A stretch of DNA of 64,000 nucleotides, taken from CAZHCA01 sp964530825 (GTDB lineage Bacteria; Bacteroidota; Bacteroidia; Chitinophagales; Saprospiraceae). Every line of letters begins with the position of its first letter. Position 1 is the stretch's first letter. The translations under genes and the position numbers were made by a program. The notes under the pieces were generated by a model. It did not search any database and was not told where the DNA came from. It saw nothing but the letters and a program-made list of their open reading frames with translations. The DNA is taken from NCBI GenBank assembly GCA_964530825.1, contig CAZHCA010000023.1, positions 1 to 64,000 of the forward strand, given 5' to 3'. This document shows positions 45,701 to 54,225 of the stretch, piece after piece.

Positions 45701-47690
45701 AATCGGTCCGCTAGAGAGCATCCTGCTTAACAAGGAAGCCTACCAAAGCTTTGCCAGCGGCGATGGTGCCTGCCTGGGCTGCTCCGAGAAGTCGGTCATC
45801 CACCTTTTTATCGCCACCGTAGAGTCCTTGATGCAGCCGCGCATCCGCAAGCACGTGGCTAAGCTGGAGGATTTGATCAGCGGCTTAGAGGAGCATGTAC
45901 AGAAAAAACTCCTGGGTTCAGTCGACATCAGCGACGCCGACCGCATGGCTGACATTCTGGCCAGAACCCAGGGCCAGGACCTTACTATCTCGGGTATCGC
46001 CCAACAGCTAGAGGCCGGCGCCGAAACGCAGCCCATCGATCAGGAATGGCTGCAGGAGATGACCCAATTGTTGGCTAAATTGAAAAAGCTCCACTGGAAA
46101 TATACCGAAGGGCAAACCGGCCAGGGTCGCTCCACCATGGGCATCTGCAACGCTACCGGCTGCACCTCAGTATGGGGTAGCACCTACCCTTACAATCCCT
46201 ATCCCTTCCCCTGGGCCAACCACCTGTTCCAGGATTCCGCCTCTATGGCCATGGGCATCTTTGAAGGACACATGGCCAAAATGGCCGAAGGCTTCCGCGC
46301 CATTCGCAAGGCCGAGCTGGAATTGGACGGCAAATACAACCCTCGCGAGCACGAGACGTTTTTCACCTACTTCAACTGGCACCAGTTCACCGACGAGGAG
46401 TGGCTCCTGTGTCCGCCTGTGACGGTGATTGGTGGCGACGGCGCCATGTACGATATTGGGTTCCAGAATCTCTCGCGCCTCATGGCTTCGGGCAAACCTA
46501 TCAAGACCATCGTAGTCGACACCCAGGTATACTCCAACACCGGGGGACAAGCGTGCACCTCCGGCTTCATCGGGCAGGTATCCGATATGGCGCAGTACGG
46601 CAAGGTGCAAAAAGGCAAGGAAGAACCCCGCAAAGAGATCGGACTGATCGGGATGGCGCATCGCAACACTTACGTACTGCAGGCCTCCCTGGCCAACACC
46701 AGCCAGATGATCGAAGGCTTTATCGACGGCCTCATGACCAGGCGGCCGGCCCTTTTTAACCTTTACACGACCTGCCAACCCGAGCATGGCGTAGGCGATG
46801 ACCTCGGTGCTCACCAGGCCAAGCTGGCACTGGAATCGCGGGCTTATCCCATTTTCAAATACAATCCCGATAAGGGGGTCAAGGCAAGCGAGGCCTTCGA
46901 CTTGAGCGGCAACCCCGCCCTTAATCAGCTATGGCCTACCTACCAACTCAAATACCTGGCAAACGGACGCGAAAAGACTATGGAAGTACCCATGACCTTC
47001 GCCGACTTTGCCATTACCGAAGGGCGTTTCCGCAAGCATTTTCGCAAGGTACCCCGCGACGCTTGGAACGACAATATGGTGCTCCTGGCCGACTTCCTGG
47101 AAATGGATGCCGCCGAGCGCGAGGGTCGCTACCCGTTCATCTGGGCAGTCGACCGCAATCAGCAGCTGAGCCGCGTATTGGTGGCCCAGACCATCGTAGA
47201 GTCGTGCGAAGATCGCCGCAACTTCTGGATTCTGCTGCGCGAGCTGGCCGGTGTCGATGCCGAGCCTAAGGTCGAGGAAACCGACCTTGAGGGGCGCATC
47301 CGCTCCGAGGTCGTCGGCAAGATAGCCCAGGGCTTGCTCAAGCTGGCCGGGGACGAAAGCAGCGGCATTGCGGCACTGGCCATCGAGCCCGATACTATAA
47401 GTACCGAATCCACCCCCACCACCAGCTACAACATGGACCAATACCTGGCCCCCTGGCTGGAGACCGAGCACTGTACCGCCTGCGACGAGTGCGTCAATCT
47501 GAATCCCGATATGTTTGCCTATAATGCCGACAATAAGGCCTACATCAAGGACCCGAAGGCGGGCCCCTACCAAGACCTAGTCAGAGCGGCCGAGAAGTGT
47601 ACGGCCCGGGTTATCCACCCCGGCCTGCCCGCCGACAGAAATACACCGGATATGGACAAGTGGGTGAAGCGGGGGGAGAAGTTTAATTGA
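42777..47690 (+). CDS. nifJ: Pyruvate:ferredoxin (2-oxoacid:acceptor) oxidoreductase with C-terminal ferredoxin domain
   Basis: A 1637-residue single-chain PFOR, far longer than the usual 1170-1200. Order: alpha-like domain (YPITPSTQMGEYW near 37, EGEHAAAAVTAG near 70); gamma domain (HSIGGWGAITTGK near 488); two-cluster ferredoxin domain with CTACGDCYTIC near 787 and CKGCMACVEVC near 921, separated by an extra helical insertion of about 100 residues; TPP-binding beta domain (GDGACLGCSEK near 999, GGDGAMYDIGFQN near 1220, NTGGQACTSG near 1253); and a C-terminal single-cluster ferredoxin module (CTACDECVNLNPDMF near 1566, distal Cys in EKCTARVIHPG). It would decarboxylate pyruvate or another 2-oxoacid to acyl-CoA and pass electrons to ferredoxin. 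It lies 39 nt before rnfC. Confidence 0.93.
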   Translation: MRKKNVVVKYPGVRAAMDGNTAAIMCERNASDAAGAYPITPSTQMGEYWAENAAKGYLNISDRPLIFIEPEGEHAAAAVTAGLSMTGLRAANFSSGQGIAYMHESLYAAVGKRLTYVLNIGARAMTKSTLNVHAGHDDYHAIDDTGFFQLFAKNAQHVADLNILAHRIAELALNPGIVAQDGFLTTHLIESLSLPERELIQAFLGRPDDIIDTPTPAQRIIYGDTRRRIPELWDVDNPVMAGVVQNQDAYMQSVAAQRPFFFDHIRELSDQAFEEYAQLTGRRYERVMTYRADDADYLILGQGSVVPSAEAVADYLRQTRGLKVGVVDLVMFRPFPADRVGKILKGKKGVTILERLDQPLAVDAPIMREVRSTLNKCLENGVAKKRQPYPDLEAYKIDDFPALYSGSFGMGSRDLQPEGIVGAIENMLPDGDQKKQFYLSIDFVRKSPFTPKQRVYQESIEEAYPKVLELAVRGSENPNLMPKEAITVRFHSIGGWGAITTGKNLAMTLFDLLGYDIKANPKYGSEKKGQPTTYYLSAAPEPIRVNCEYYFVDAVLSPDPNVFKHTNALAGLKKGGVLIIQSEKKKPEQVWADIPKPYRKIIVDNEIQVFYIDGFRIAREEATDPELQLRMQGIAFQGAFFAASSLMTKAGLTDAQLLKAIEDQVQAKFGNKGQRVVDDNMRVVKRGFDEVYEIKDRPLDIQADPQSNGQATNGLPTMLKRLPQSQSKLSDIHRFWEQTGEFYARGNGSDNLTDPFIGLSVMPAVTSIFRDMTGIRFEHPEWIPNNCTACGDCYTICPDTAIPGLVSDLTDVLDTIVQRVKQRHGNLEHLPRAVRQMEAPIRQLFNGDRNGATVNNLLQDAIDQAITNSNGDGSAARELEWFREELGDFDFALTRPYYDLMEKDQPNNGGLFSITINPTTCKGCMACVEVCNDDALRIVPQTEASVANLQKNWELWVDLPTTPDKYNRVEDLEEKIGPLESILLNKEAYQSFASGDGACLGCSEKSVIHLFIATVESLMQPRIRKHVAKLEDLISGLEEHVQKKLLGSVDISDADRMADILARTQGQDLTISGIAQQLEAGAETQPIDQEWLQEMTQLLAKLKKLHWKYTEGQTGQGRSTMGICNATGCTSVWGSTYPYNPYPFPWANHLFQDSASMAMGIFEGHMAKMAEGFRAIRKAELELDGKYNPREHETFFTYFNWHQFTDEEWLLCPPVTVIGGDGAMYDIGFQNLSRLMASGKPIKTIVVDTQVYSNTGGQACTSGFIGQVSDMAQYGKVQKGKEEPRKEIGLIGMAHRNTYVLQASLANTSQMIEGFIDGLMTRRPALFNLYTTCQPEHGVGDDLGAHQAKLALESRAYPIFKYNPDKGVKASEAFDLSGNPALNQLWPTYQLKYLANGREKTMEVPMTFADFAITEGRFRKHFRKVPRDAWNDNMVLLADFLEMDAAEREGRYPFIWAVDRNQQLSRVLVAQTIVESCEDRRNFWILLRELAGVDAEPKVEETDLEGRIRSEVVGKIAQGLLKLAGDESSGIAALAIEPDTISTESTPTTSYNMDQYLAPWLETEHCTACDECVNLNPDMFAYNADNKAYIKDPKAGPYQDLVRAAEKCTARVIHPGLPADRNTPDMDKWVKRGEKFN

Positions 47691-47729
47691 TGCATCAAGA
47701 CCACCCTCCACCACGCTTCAAATATCAAA

Positions 47730-49082
47730 ATGCCGATATATATGACCCTAAATATCTTTCGCAAAAAAACCTTCAGGCACGGGGTGCACCCGCCGGAATA
47801 CAAAGACGAGACTAACGGACTGCCCATCCGGCAGTTTCCCTTTGCGCCAGTGATCATATTGCCAATGGCACAACACATCGGCGCGCCTTCGAAGGTGGTG
47901 GTACGCGAGGGTCAGGAGGTCGTTCGCGGCCAACTGCTGGCTGAGGCCAATGGCTACGTATCGGTACCCACGCACGCACCCGTTTCGGGGCGGGTACGCA
48001 AGATCGGCAATGTACCCACGATTTCGGGCCAGATGTCGACCGGCATCTACCTGGAAGCTTTTCCGGGATCGAGCCAGGAGGTTGTCGAGGGCACGCCCGT
48101 AGAGCTGGAAACGGCTACGCCGGAGACCATCCTCGAGGGCATCCAGCGGGCCGGCATCGTCGGCTTGGGCGGAGCGGCCTTTCCTACTCATGTAAAGCTA
48201 AAGATTCCAAAAGATAAGCACTGTGAAATCCTGATCATCAATGGGATCGAGTGTGAGCCCTATCTGACCACCGATCACCGCGTGATGCTGGAGCAGGCCG
48301 ATGATATCTACCGTGGTATGCGCTATCTACTGAAAACCACGGGCGCCGAACGGGCCATTATCGGTATTGAAGCCAATAAGCAGGATGCCGCCGACCATCT
48401 GGCGCAGCATATGCCCGCCGGTTTGCCGGCGACGGTCGAGGTGTTGCCAGTGAAATACCCGCAGGGAGCCGAGAAAATGCTAATCACGGCTTTGCTGGGG
48501 CGAGAGGTGCCCTCGGGCGGGTTGCCCATCGATGTGGGTGTCGTATCCGTCAACGTAGCTACCTGCGCCGAGATCGGGCGGTTGCTGCCAACCGGACGCG
48601 GTATTCAAGAGCGGGTGGTGACCATTACCGGGCCTGGAGTAAAGAAAAAAGGCAACTACCTCATCCCGATCGGTACGCCCCTACGCTTCGTACTGGAACA
48701 GGTAGGTGCCAACGAGAACATCAGCGAGGTCTACTTGGGAGGTCCCATGATGGGGGTGGCCGTATCAAACCTGGAGATATCAATAGTGAAAGGCACCTCG
48801 GGCATCGTGGTCTTTTCGGAAAAAGAAGTCTGGCGCCCGCAGAAGATCTATCCATGCATCAAGTGTGGGGCTTGCTTGGACGCATGTCCGCTATCGCTGA
48901 ATCCATCACAATTGGGTATCCTGGCTAAGCACGAAGCCTACGACCAGATGGCCCAGGATTTCAACCTCATGGATTGTTTCGAGTGCGGATCGTGCGCTTA
49001 CGTATGCCCCTCGAATATACCCCTGGTACAATATTTTCGCATGGCCAAACGCACGGTAAAACAACGCCGCGCCCAAAAATAA
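47730..49082 (+). CDS. rnfC: Rnf complex subunit C
   Basis: A 450-residue peripheral subunit. HGVHPPEYK at the start, GGAAFPTHVKL near 152 (the glycine-rich NADH/FMN-site region), and two 4Fe-4S motifs CIKCGACLDACPLSLNP near 376 and CFECGSCAYVCPSNIPL near 415 identify it. In Rnf it is the NAD(H)-side subunit. A second Met at 47742 is a possible start. First of the rnfCDGEA run. Confidence 0.93.
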   Translation: MPIYMTLNIFRKKTFRHGVHPPEYKDETNGLPIRQFPFAPVIILPMAQHIGAPSKVVVREGQEVVRGQLLAEANGYVSVPTHAPVSGRVRKIGNVPTISGQMSTGIYLEAFPGSSQEVVEGTPVELETATPETILEGIQRAGIVGLGGAAFPTHVKLKIPKDKHCEILIINGIECEPYLTTDHRVMLEQADDIYRGMRYLLKTTGAERAIIGIEANKQDAADHLAQHMPAGLPATVEVLPVKYPQGAEKMLITALLGREVPSGGLPIDVGVVSVNVATCAEIGRLLPTGRGIQERVVTITGPGVKKKGNYLIPIGTPLRFVLEQVGANENISEVYLGGPMMGVAVSNLEISIVKGTSGIVVFSEKEVWRPQKIYPCIKCGACLDACPLSLNPSQLGILAKHEAYDQMAQDFNLMDCFECGSCAYVCPSNIPLVQYFRMAKRTVKQRRAQK

Positions 49083-49091
49083 CCGAGTCGC

Positions 49092-50114
49092 ATGGTGCAG
49101 CCTACCTTAAAAATCAGTACTTCTCCCCATCTCAAAAAGCGCATCACCACCGATACGATCATGCGCAACGTGGTATGGGCCCTGATGCCAGTAGCCGCCT
49201 TCGCCGTTTTTTCCTTTGGCCTTAGCGCGCTGCTGGTGTTGATCACCACCACGCTAGCCTGCGTACTTACCGAGCACTTGCTCTGCCGGGTGTCCAACCA
49301 AGACAGCACGGTTGGCGATTGGTCAGCCGTAATCACTGGGTTGCTGTTGGGGCTCACCCTGCCGCCCATCTTCCCACTTTGGATGGCTTTTGTGGGTGGG
49401 GTGATCGCCATCGGGCTCGGCAAATTCATCTTCGGCGGACTGGGCTACAACGTCTTCAACCCTGCTTTGGTAGGGCGAGCGGTACTGCAGGCCGCATTTC
49501 CGGTCGCCATCACTACCTGGTACCCGGCCTTCGTGGCCGACCGCTTCGGCAATGTGGTCGCCCCGACCCTGGCCTTACCCTTCATGAAGCCACCGGATAC
49601 GGATGCCGTTTCCGGCGCCACGCCCCTGGCCGCTTTTAAGTTTGAAGGCATCCGGACCGATACTACCGACTTGGCCATGGGCCTAATCAGCGGCTCGACC
49701 GGCGAGACCTGCGCCATGCTCATTCTACTGGGGGGGCTGTACCTGATCATCCGGAAGATGATGAACTGGCGCATCCCGGTGGCCGTACTCGGCAGCGCTT
49801 TTTTGCTGAGTGGTCTGTTTTACCTGATCGATCCGGCCGGGTATCCCCACCCTGTCTTCATGTTGTTTTCGGGCGGGCTGATGCTGGGGGCTGTCTTTAT
49901 GGCCACCGACATGGTCGCCTCCCCCCTAACGCCCCAGGGTATTTGGATTTACGGCGCTTTCATCGGGATCGTCACCATAGTGATCCGGTTGTGGGGCGGA
50001 TTACCCGAGGGCGTGATGTACGCCATTTTGCTGGCCAACGCAGTTTCGCCACACATCGACAGCTGGATACAGCCACGCGTGTACGGGACCGCTAAAAAAT
50101 CATCGACTCCATGA
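49092..50114 (+). CDS. rnfD: Rnf complex subunit D
   Basis: A 340-residue membrane subunit with about nine helices. The covalent FMN site SGAT, with flavinylated Thr177, lies in DAVSGATPLAAFK. It forms part of the ion-translocating core. The stop overlaps the rnfG start (ATGA at 50111-50114). No ApbE flavin transferase gene is present in the window, so flavinylation must rely on one elsewhere. Confidence 0.93.
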   Translation: MVQPTLKISTSPHLKKRITTDTIMRNVVWALMPVAAFAVFSFGLSALLVLITTTLACVLTEHLLCRVSNQDSTVGDWSAVITGLLLGLTLPPIFPLWMAFVGGVIAIGLGKFIFGGLGYNVFNPALVGRAVLQAAFPVAITTWYPAFVADRFGNVVAPTLALPFMKPPDTDAVSGATPLAAFKFEGIRTDTTDLAMGLISGSTGETCAMLILLGGLYLIIRKMMNWRIPVAVLGSAFLLSGLFYLIDPAGYPHPVFMLFSGGLMLGAVFMATDMVASPLTPQGIWIYGAFIGIVTIVIRLWGGLPEGVMYAILLANAVSPHIDSWIQPRVYGTAKKSSTP

Positions 50115-50803
50115 ATGCCCCTACCCAACAACCAGTAGCGCCTGCTGCCAACAGCGGTAAGATGCTCCGCGCCATGGTAGGCATCGGCATCCTATGCGGC
50201 CTGCTAATCGTGCTTACCTATGAGGGCACCCTGCCCATTATCGAAGCCAACCGGGTAGATGCACTGGAGCAAGCTATTTTCCGGGTCGTTCCAGGGACGG
50301 AGCAGACCCAGACCTTCCGGTGGGCCGAAAACGAAGGATTCAAGCCGGTAAATGGAGGAACAGCTGCTGGCGAGGAGTTGGTATATGCCGGCTACGACGC
50401 CTCGGGTCAGCTGCTGGGGCTGGCCATCCCTACCAGTGGCCAGGGCTATGCCGACGTGATCCGCATCCTGTACGGGTACGATCCCGGTAAGCAAACTGTG
50501 ACCGGTTTTTATGTACTGGAAAGCAAAGAGACGCCCGGCCTGGGCGACAAGATAGAAAAAGATCCCGCCTTCCTGGCCAATTTTGAGGCCCTGGAAGTAC
50601 CCCTGAATGCCGATGGAAGCGCGATCGCCAACCCGATACGACCCGTCAAGAGCGGGGAGGGAACCGAGCCCTGGGAGATCGACTGCATTACCGGAGCGAC
50701 GATCTCCTCCCGCGCCATCGGCGAAATGATCGGTGCAAGTACCGCCCGCTGGGCTCCGGTGATCCAACGGCACTTTGCTGATTTTTCCATTGCCAACAAC
50801 TGA
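50111..50803 (+). CDS. rnfG: Rnf complex subunit G
   Basis: A 230-residue protein with one N-terminal membrane helix (about 20-37) and an FMN-binding domain facing outward. The flavinylation motif TGATISS has Thr197. SKETPGLGDKI near 138 is the conserved FMN-domain segment. Confidence 0.92.
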   Translation: MNAPTQQPVAPAANSGKMLRAMVGIGILCGLLIVLTYEGTLPIIEANRVDALEQAIFRVVPGTEQTQTFRWAENEGFKPVNGGTAAGEELVYAGYDASGQLLGLAIPTSGQGYADVIRILYGYDPGKQTVTGFYVLESKETPGLGDKIEKDPAFLANFEALEVPLNADGSAIANPIRPVKSGEGTEPWEIDCITGATISSRAIGEMIGASTARWAPVIQRHFADFSIANN

Positions 50804-50807
50804 GCTG

Positions 50808-51449
50808 ATGCTGAAAACACCAACAACGACCGACGATCATCGCACCGCACCACCCGCCACCGATGAGTTCATCAAAGGGCTGTGGCGCGACAATCCCGTA
50901 TTTGTACAAGTGCTGGGCATGTGCCCGGTGCTGGCCGTATCGAATACGGCGGTGAATGCCCTGGCCATGGGGCTGGCCACCTTATTTGTGATGCTGATGT
51001 CGAATGTGCTGGTGTCGCTCCTGCGCAGTTTCATCCCCAAACAAGTTCGCATCGCTTGCTATATCCTGATCATCGCCACCTTCGTGACCATCACTGATTA
51101 CACCATCCAGGCCATCAGCGTAGAGCTGCACAAGAGCCTGGGCGCCTTCATCGCCCTCATCGTTGTGAACTGCCTGATCCTAAGCCGGGCCGAAGCTTTT
51201 GCCTCCAAGAACAGCCTAGGACGCTCGGTGCTCGACGCCCTGGGCATGGGGGTAGGCTTCACCTTTGCCCTTTTCTGCCTGGGCGCCGTGCGTGAGTTGC
51301 TGGGTAACGGCAGCCTCTTCGGGGCCGCCATCTTCCCGGCCGGCTTCCAGCCCTGGATTGTGATGATCTTGCCCGCCGGGGGCTTTTTTACCCTGGCCCT
51401 CTGGTTATTGATTTTTAATGCGGCGCAAGCCAAAACTGCTACGACATGA
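50808..51449 (+). CDS. rnfE: Rnf complex subunit E
   Basis: A 213-residue membrane protein with six helices and the paired-subunit motif NPVFVQVLGMCPVLAVSNTA near 27, whose Cys belongs to the intramembrane Fe-S centre shared with RnfA. The start is ATG 50808, 4 nt after the rnfG stop; a TTG at 50775 inside rnfG is less likely. The stop overlaps rnfA by ATGA. Confidence 0.92.
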   Translation: MLKTPTTTDDHRTAPPATDEFIKGLWRDNPVFVQVLGMCPVLAVSNTAVNALAMGLATLFVMLMSNVLVSLLRSFIPKQVRIACYILIIATFVTITDYTIQAISVELHKSLGAFIALIVVNCLILSRAEAFASKNSLGRSVLDALGMGVGFTFALFCLGAVRELLGNGSLFGAAIFPAGFQPWIVMILPAGGFFTLALWLLIFNAAQAKTATT

Positions 51450-52030
51450 GCACCGAATCGCTGTGGCACATCTTCATCAACGCCAGCCTAGTTAACAACT
51501 TTGTGCTGGCCTATTTCCTGGGCATCTGTCCCTTCCTGGGCGTGTCGGGTAAACTGGAAACCGCCACCAAGATGGGCGGAGCCGTCATGTTCGTGATGCT
51601 CATCAGTTCGATGTGCGCCTACGGCATTCATCGGCTGCTGGTGGTGATCAACGCCCCATATCTAGAGCTGATCAGCTTTATCGTGGTGATTGCCTCGACA
51701 GTGCAGCTGGTCGAAATGTTTATCAAAAAAATGAGTCCGGCGCTATTTCGGTCGCTGGGCATTTTTTTGCCTCTGATCACTACCAACTGTGCCATTCTGG
51801 GCCTAGCCCTTTTTCAAACCAACAAGGGCTACAATTTCGGGCAGAGCCTAGTGTATGCCCTGGGCGCCGGCGCCGGCTTCACCCTGGCCCTGGTATTGAT
51901 TGCCGGGCTGCGCGAGCAGCTGGGTTTGGCCGACGTTCCCGATATTGTCAAAGGGGCGGCCCTAACCCTGTTCATTGCCGGTATTTTATCCCTCACCTTT
52001 ATGGGCTTTGCCGGGTTGGGGGCACAATAA
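51446..52030 (+). CDS. rnfA: Rnf complex subunit A
   Basis: A 194-residue six-helix membrane subunit homologous to RnfE. The motif NNFVLAYFLGICPFLGVSGK near 16 carries the Cys ligand, and LPLITTNCAILGLALF near 109 is the second Cys-containing repeat. With RnfE and RnfD it forms the translocation pathway. Confidence 0.93.
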   Translation: MSTESLWHIFINASLVNNFVLAYFLGICPFLGVSGKLETATKMGGAVMFVMLISSMCAYGIHRLLVVINAPYLELISFIVVIASTVQLVEMFIKKMSPALFRSLGIFLPLITTNCAILGLALFQTNKGYNFGQSLVYALGAGAGFTLALVLIAGLREQLGLADVPDIVKGAALTLFIAGILSLTFMGFAGLGAQ

Positions 52031-52042
52031 AAACGAAAAGTC

Positions 52043-52243
52043 ATGATGCAAACTCTACTCACAGCAATTGGCGGCATCGCGGGCTTGATGGTTGGCTGGA
52101 TGCTGGTGCAGGCCGGCTGGCGCCGCGCCTTCGCCGACTACCTCGACGAAGACGATGTGCTGGCCCACCGCCGCAGCTGCGGCAACTGCGGCTGTAGTAC
52201 CGCCTGCCGGCGACCCGATTCGAACACACCCAAAAAAGTATAG
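52043..52243 (+). CDS. Single-helix Cys-rich peptide in the rnf cluster
   Basis: A 66-residue protein: one membrane helix (about 5-25), then a charged segment and a cysteine cluster C46-x2-C49-x-C51-x3-C55. In layout it resembles NqrM, the small factor needed for Fe-centre maturation of the related Na+-NQR, although the sequence motif differs. It is 12 nt after rnfA and 2 nt before the reductase gene, so it is part of the operon. A role in inserting or holding an Fe-S centre is inference. Confidence 0.7.
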   Translation: MMQTLLTAIGGIAGLMVGWMLVQAGWRRAFADYLDEDDVLAHRRSCGNCGCSTACRRPDSNTPKKV

Positions 52244-52245
52244 CC

Positions 52246-53103
52246 ATGGCACAAATCGCTGATTTAAAAACCGACCAACAATACCAGGCGACCGTCTTGC
52301 AGACTGAGCGCCTCACGCCCGAAGACACGGAGGAAGTGCGTGAGATTCAGCTCGAAGTGCAGCAGTTCGACTTTCGCTGCGAGGTCGACCAGAGCTTCGG
52401 TGTACTCGTCGACATCACCGACGACTTTGGGCCCCGCAGCCACCACCGCCTGTATAGCGTGGCCGACGTGCCCGCCCTCACCAATGGCAAGCAGCGCCTA
52501 ACGATGCTCGTCAAGCGCTGCTCTTACGTCGACCCCTTCAGCGGGGAGCTGCACCACGGCGTAGCCTCCCACTACCTCTGCGACCGCCGGGCCGGCGACA
52601 CCATCACCATCACCGGGCCTCACCACCTGCCTTTCGAAGTGCCCGAAGACACCGCGGCCAACATCATCATGATCGGAATGGGCACCGGTATTGCGCCTTT
52701 CCGTTCCTTCGTCAAGCACATCTACCACTACGCGCCCGACTGGAGCGGCAAGATTCGCCTTTTTTACGGGGCCCGTTCCGGCTTGGAGTTGCTTTACCTA
52801 AACGATAAGGATGGTGACCTGACCAATTACTACGATCGCGATACCTTTGAAGCCTTCGCCGCTCTGAGTCCGCGCCCCGCCTTCGACGACCCTATCGATC
52901 TCGACAAGGCCATTGAGGAGCGGGCAACAGAAATCGTCGAGCTGCTTGGCTACACCAACACCTACGTCTACGTAGCCGGTTACGCCAAGGTCAACGACAT
53001 GCTCAACCAAGCTTTCGCCAACATATTAGGCTCCGAAGAAAAGTGGGCCACCCGCAAAGCCGAGCTGGTAGCCGGTAAGAAGTGGGCCGAAATTTTATAC
53101 TAA
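52246..53103 (+). CDS. Plant-type ferredoxin-NAD(P)+ reductase-like protein
   Basis: A 285-residue soluble flavoprotein. FAD site RLYS (68-71) and GVAS (105-108), the nicotinamide nucleotide loop GTGIAPF (146-152), LFYGAR near 172, and a chain ending in a terminal tyrosine (AEILY, Y285), the stacking residue typical of plant-type reductases. It would transfer electrons between ferredoxin and NADP(H), though NAD(H) preference cannot be excluded. It has no own Fe-S or membrane domain, unlike NqrF. Placement between rnfA and rnfB is unusual and suggests a functional link to the Rnf/PFOR ferredoxin pool. Confidence 0.85.
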   Translation: MAQIADLKTDQQYQATVLQTERLTPEDTEEVREIQLEVQQFDFRCEVDQSFGVLVDITDDFGPRSHHRLYSVADVPALTNGKQRLTMLVKRCSYVDPFSGELHHGVASHYLCDRRAGDTITITGPHHLPFEVPEDTAANIIMIGMGTGIAPFRSFVKHIYHYAPDWSGKIRLFYGARSGLELLYLNDKDGDLTNYYDRDTFEAFAALSPRPAFDDPIDLDKAIEERATEIVELLGYTNTYVYVAGYAKVNDMLNQAFANILGSEEKWATRKAELVAGKKWAEILY

Positions 53104-53976
53104 ATGCTTATGTCCGTGCTCATCGCCATCGCCGCCCTCGGCGGTCTGACCCTCCTGCTTGCCCTCTTGTTAGTAGTCGCCAACCGTCTGCTCTACGTAT
53201 ACGAAGATCCCCGCATCGATACCGTAGAAGACATGCTGCCCCACGCCAACTGCGGCGCCTGCGGCTACCCCGGCTGCCGCCCTTTCGCCGAGGCCCTGGT
53301 CGCCGGTGAGGCCGCCCCCGCCAAGTGCACCGTGAGCACACCCGAAGGACAATCCGCCATCGCCCAGTTTTTAGGCGTGGCCCTGGGTGCGGAAGAGAAA
53401 ATGGTCGCCCGCCTCGCCTGTGCGGGCGGCGCCCACGTGGCCCGCAACCGCGCCCGCTACGAGGGGCTAGCCTCCTGCCGGGCCGCCGACCTCGTATCCG
53501 GCGGCGGCAAGGGCTGCTTCTGGGGTTGTCTCGGCTTTGGCGACTGCGACATTGCTTGCGACTTCGACGCCATCACCATGGACCCCCACGGCCTGCCCGT
53601 AGTGGATGCGGACAAATGCACCGCCTGCGGCGACTGCGTGGAGGTGTGTCCTAAGGATCTATTCTCGCTGCAGCCACTCTCCCACCGCCTTTGGGTTGCC
53701 TGCAAAAACCAGGAAGCCGGCGAAGATATCCTTGAAGAATGTCAAGTCGCCTGCACTGCCTGTGGCAAGTGCGCAATGGACGCCCCCGGCGATCTGATCA
53801 CCATGGCCCACAACCTGCCCGTGGTGCACTACGGTGCCCAGCCCCAGACTCCGGCACCGATCGAGCGCTGCCCCACCGGCGCCATCGTTTGGCTAGCCAA
53901 GGATGGGACCACGGTCAAGGGTGCGGCAGCACCGGAGATCCTGCGTAAGGGCGAGCGGGGGATGGGAAGAACGTGA
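53104..53976 (+). CDS. rnfB: Rnf complex subunit B
   Basis: A 290-residue ferredoxin-accepting subunit. N-terminal helix (about 5-25), the special cluster motif CGACGYPGC near 57 with a distal Cys in PAKC, then Cys-rich CFWGCLGFGDCDIAC near 140, a canonical CTACGDCVEVCP near 178, and a degenerate last cluster CTACGKCAMDAP near 218, where the fourth Cys is Ala and the following four-Cys motif of other RnfB proteins is reduced to ERCPTGAI. It ends the PFOR-rnf cluster. A second Met at 53110 may be used. Confidence 0.92.
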   Translation: MLMSVLIAIAALGGLTLLLALLLVVANRLLYVYEDPRIDTVEDMLPHANCGACGYPGCRPFAEALVAGEAAPAKCTVSTPEGQSAIAQFLGVALGAEEKMVARLACAGGAHVARNRARYEGLASCRAADLVSGGGKGCFWGCLGFGDCDIACDFDAITMDPHGLPVVDADKCTACGDCVEVCPKDLFSLQPLSHRLWVACKNQEAGEDILEECQVACTACGKCAMDAPGDLITMAHNLPVVHYGAQPQTPAPIERCPTGAIVWLAKDGTTVKGAAAPEILRKGERGMGRT

Positions 53977-54225
53977 TTTGGGCTGGCCTGTAGTCCTGGT
54001 GATAAGTTGTGATCGAGGGAGCGTTTACTTCGAAGGTTTCCAGTATTTTCCGTAAGGCTTGCTATACCACTCCCGAGATAATATCGATGGAAAAAAGCTG
54101 ACTGTAGCAATTTCTACCGCAACCTTTCCCAAAAATTTAACTCCCCCAATACTAAACCCTCGACCTCAATCGCAAGATTTCCCTAGCTTTTGAAATATCA
54201 TATAGCGCCTAGGCACCCACATTCC

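Noticed and set aside
46167..47573. Long minus-strand open frames inside the PFOR gene
   Set aside because: They are antisense shadows of a strongly conserved coding region and show no family motifs.
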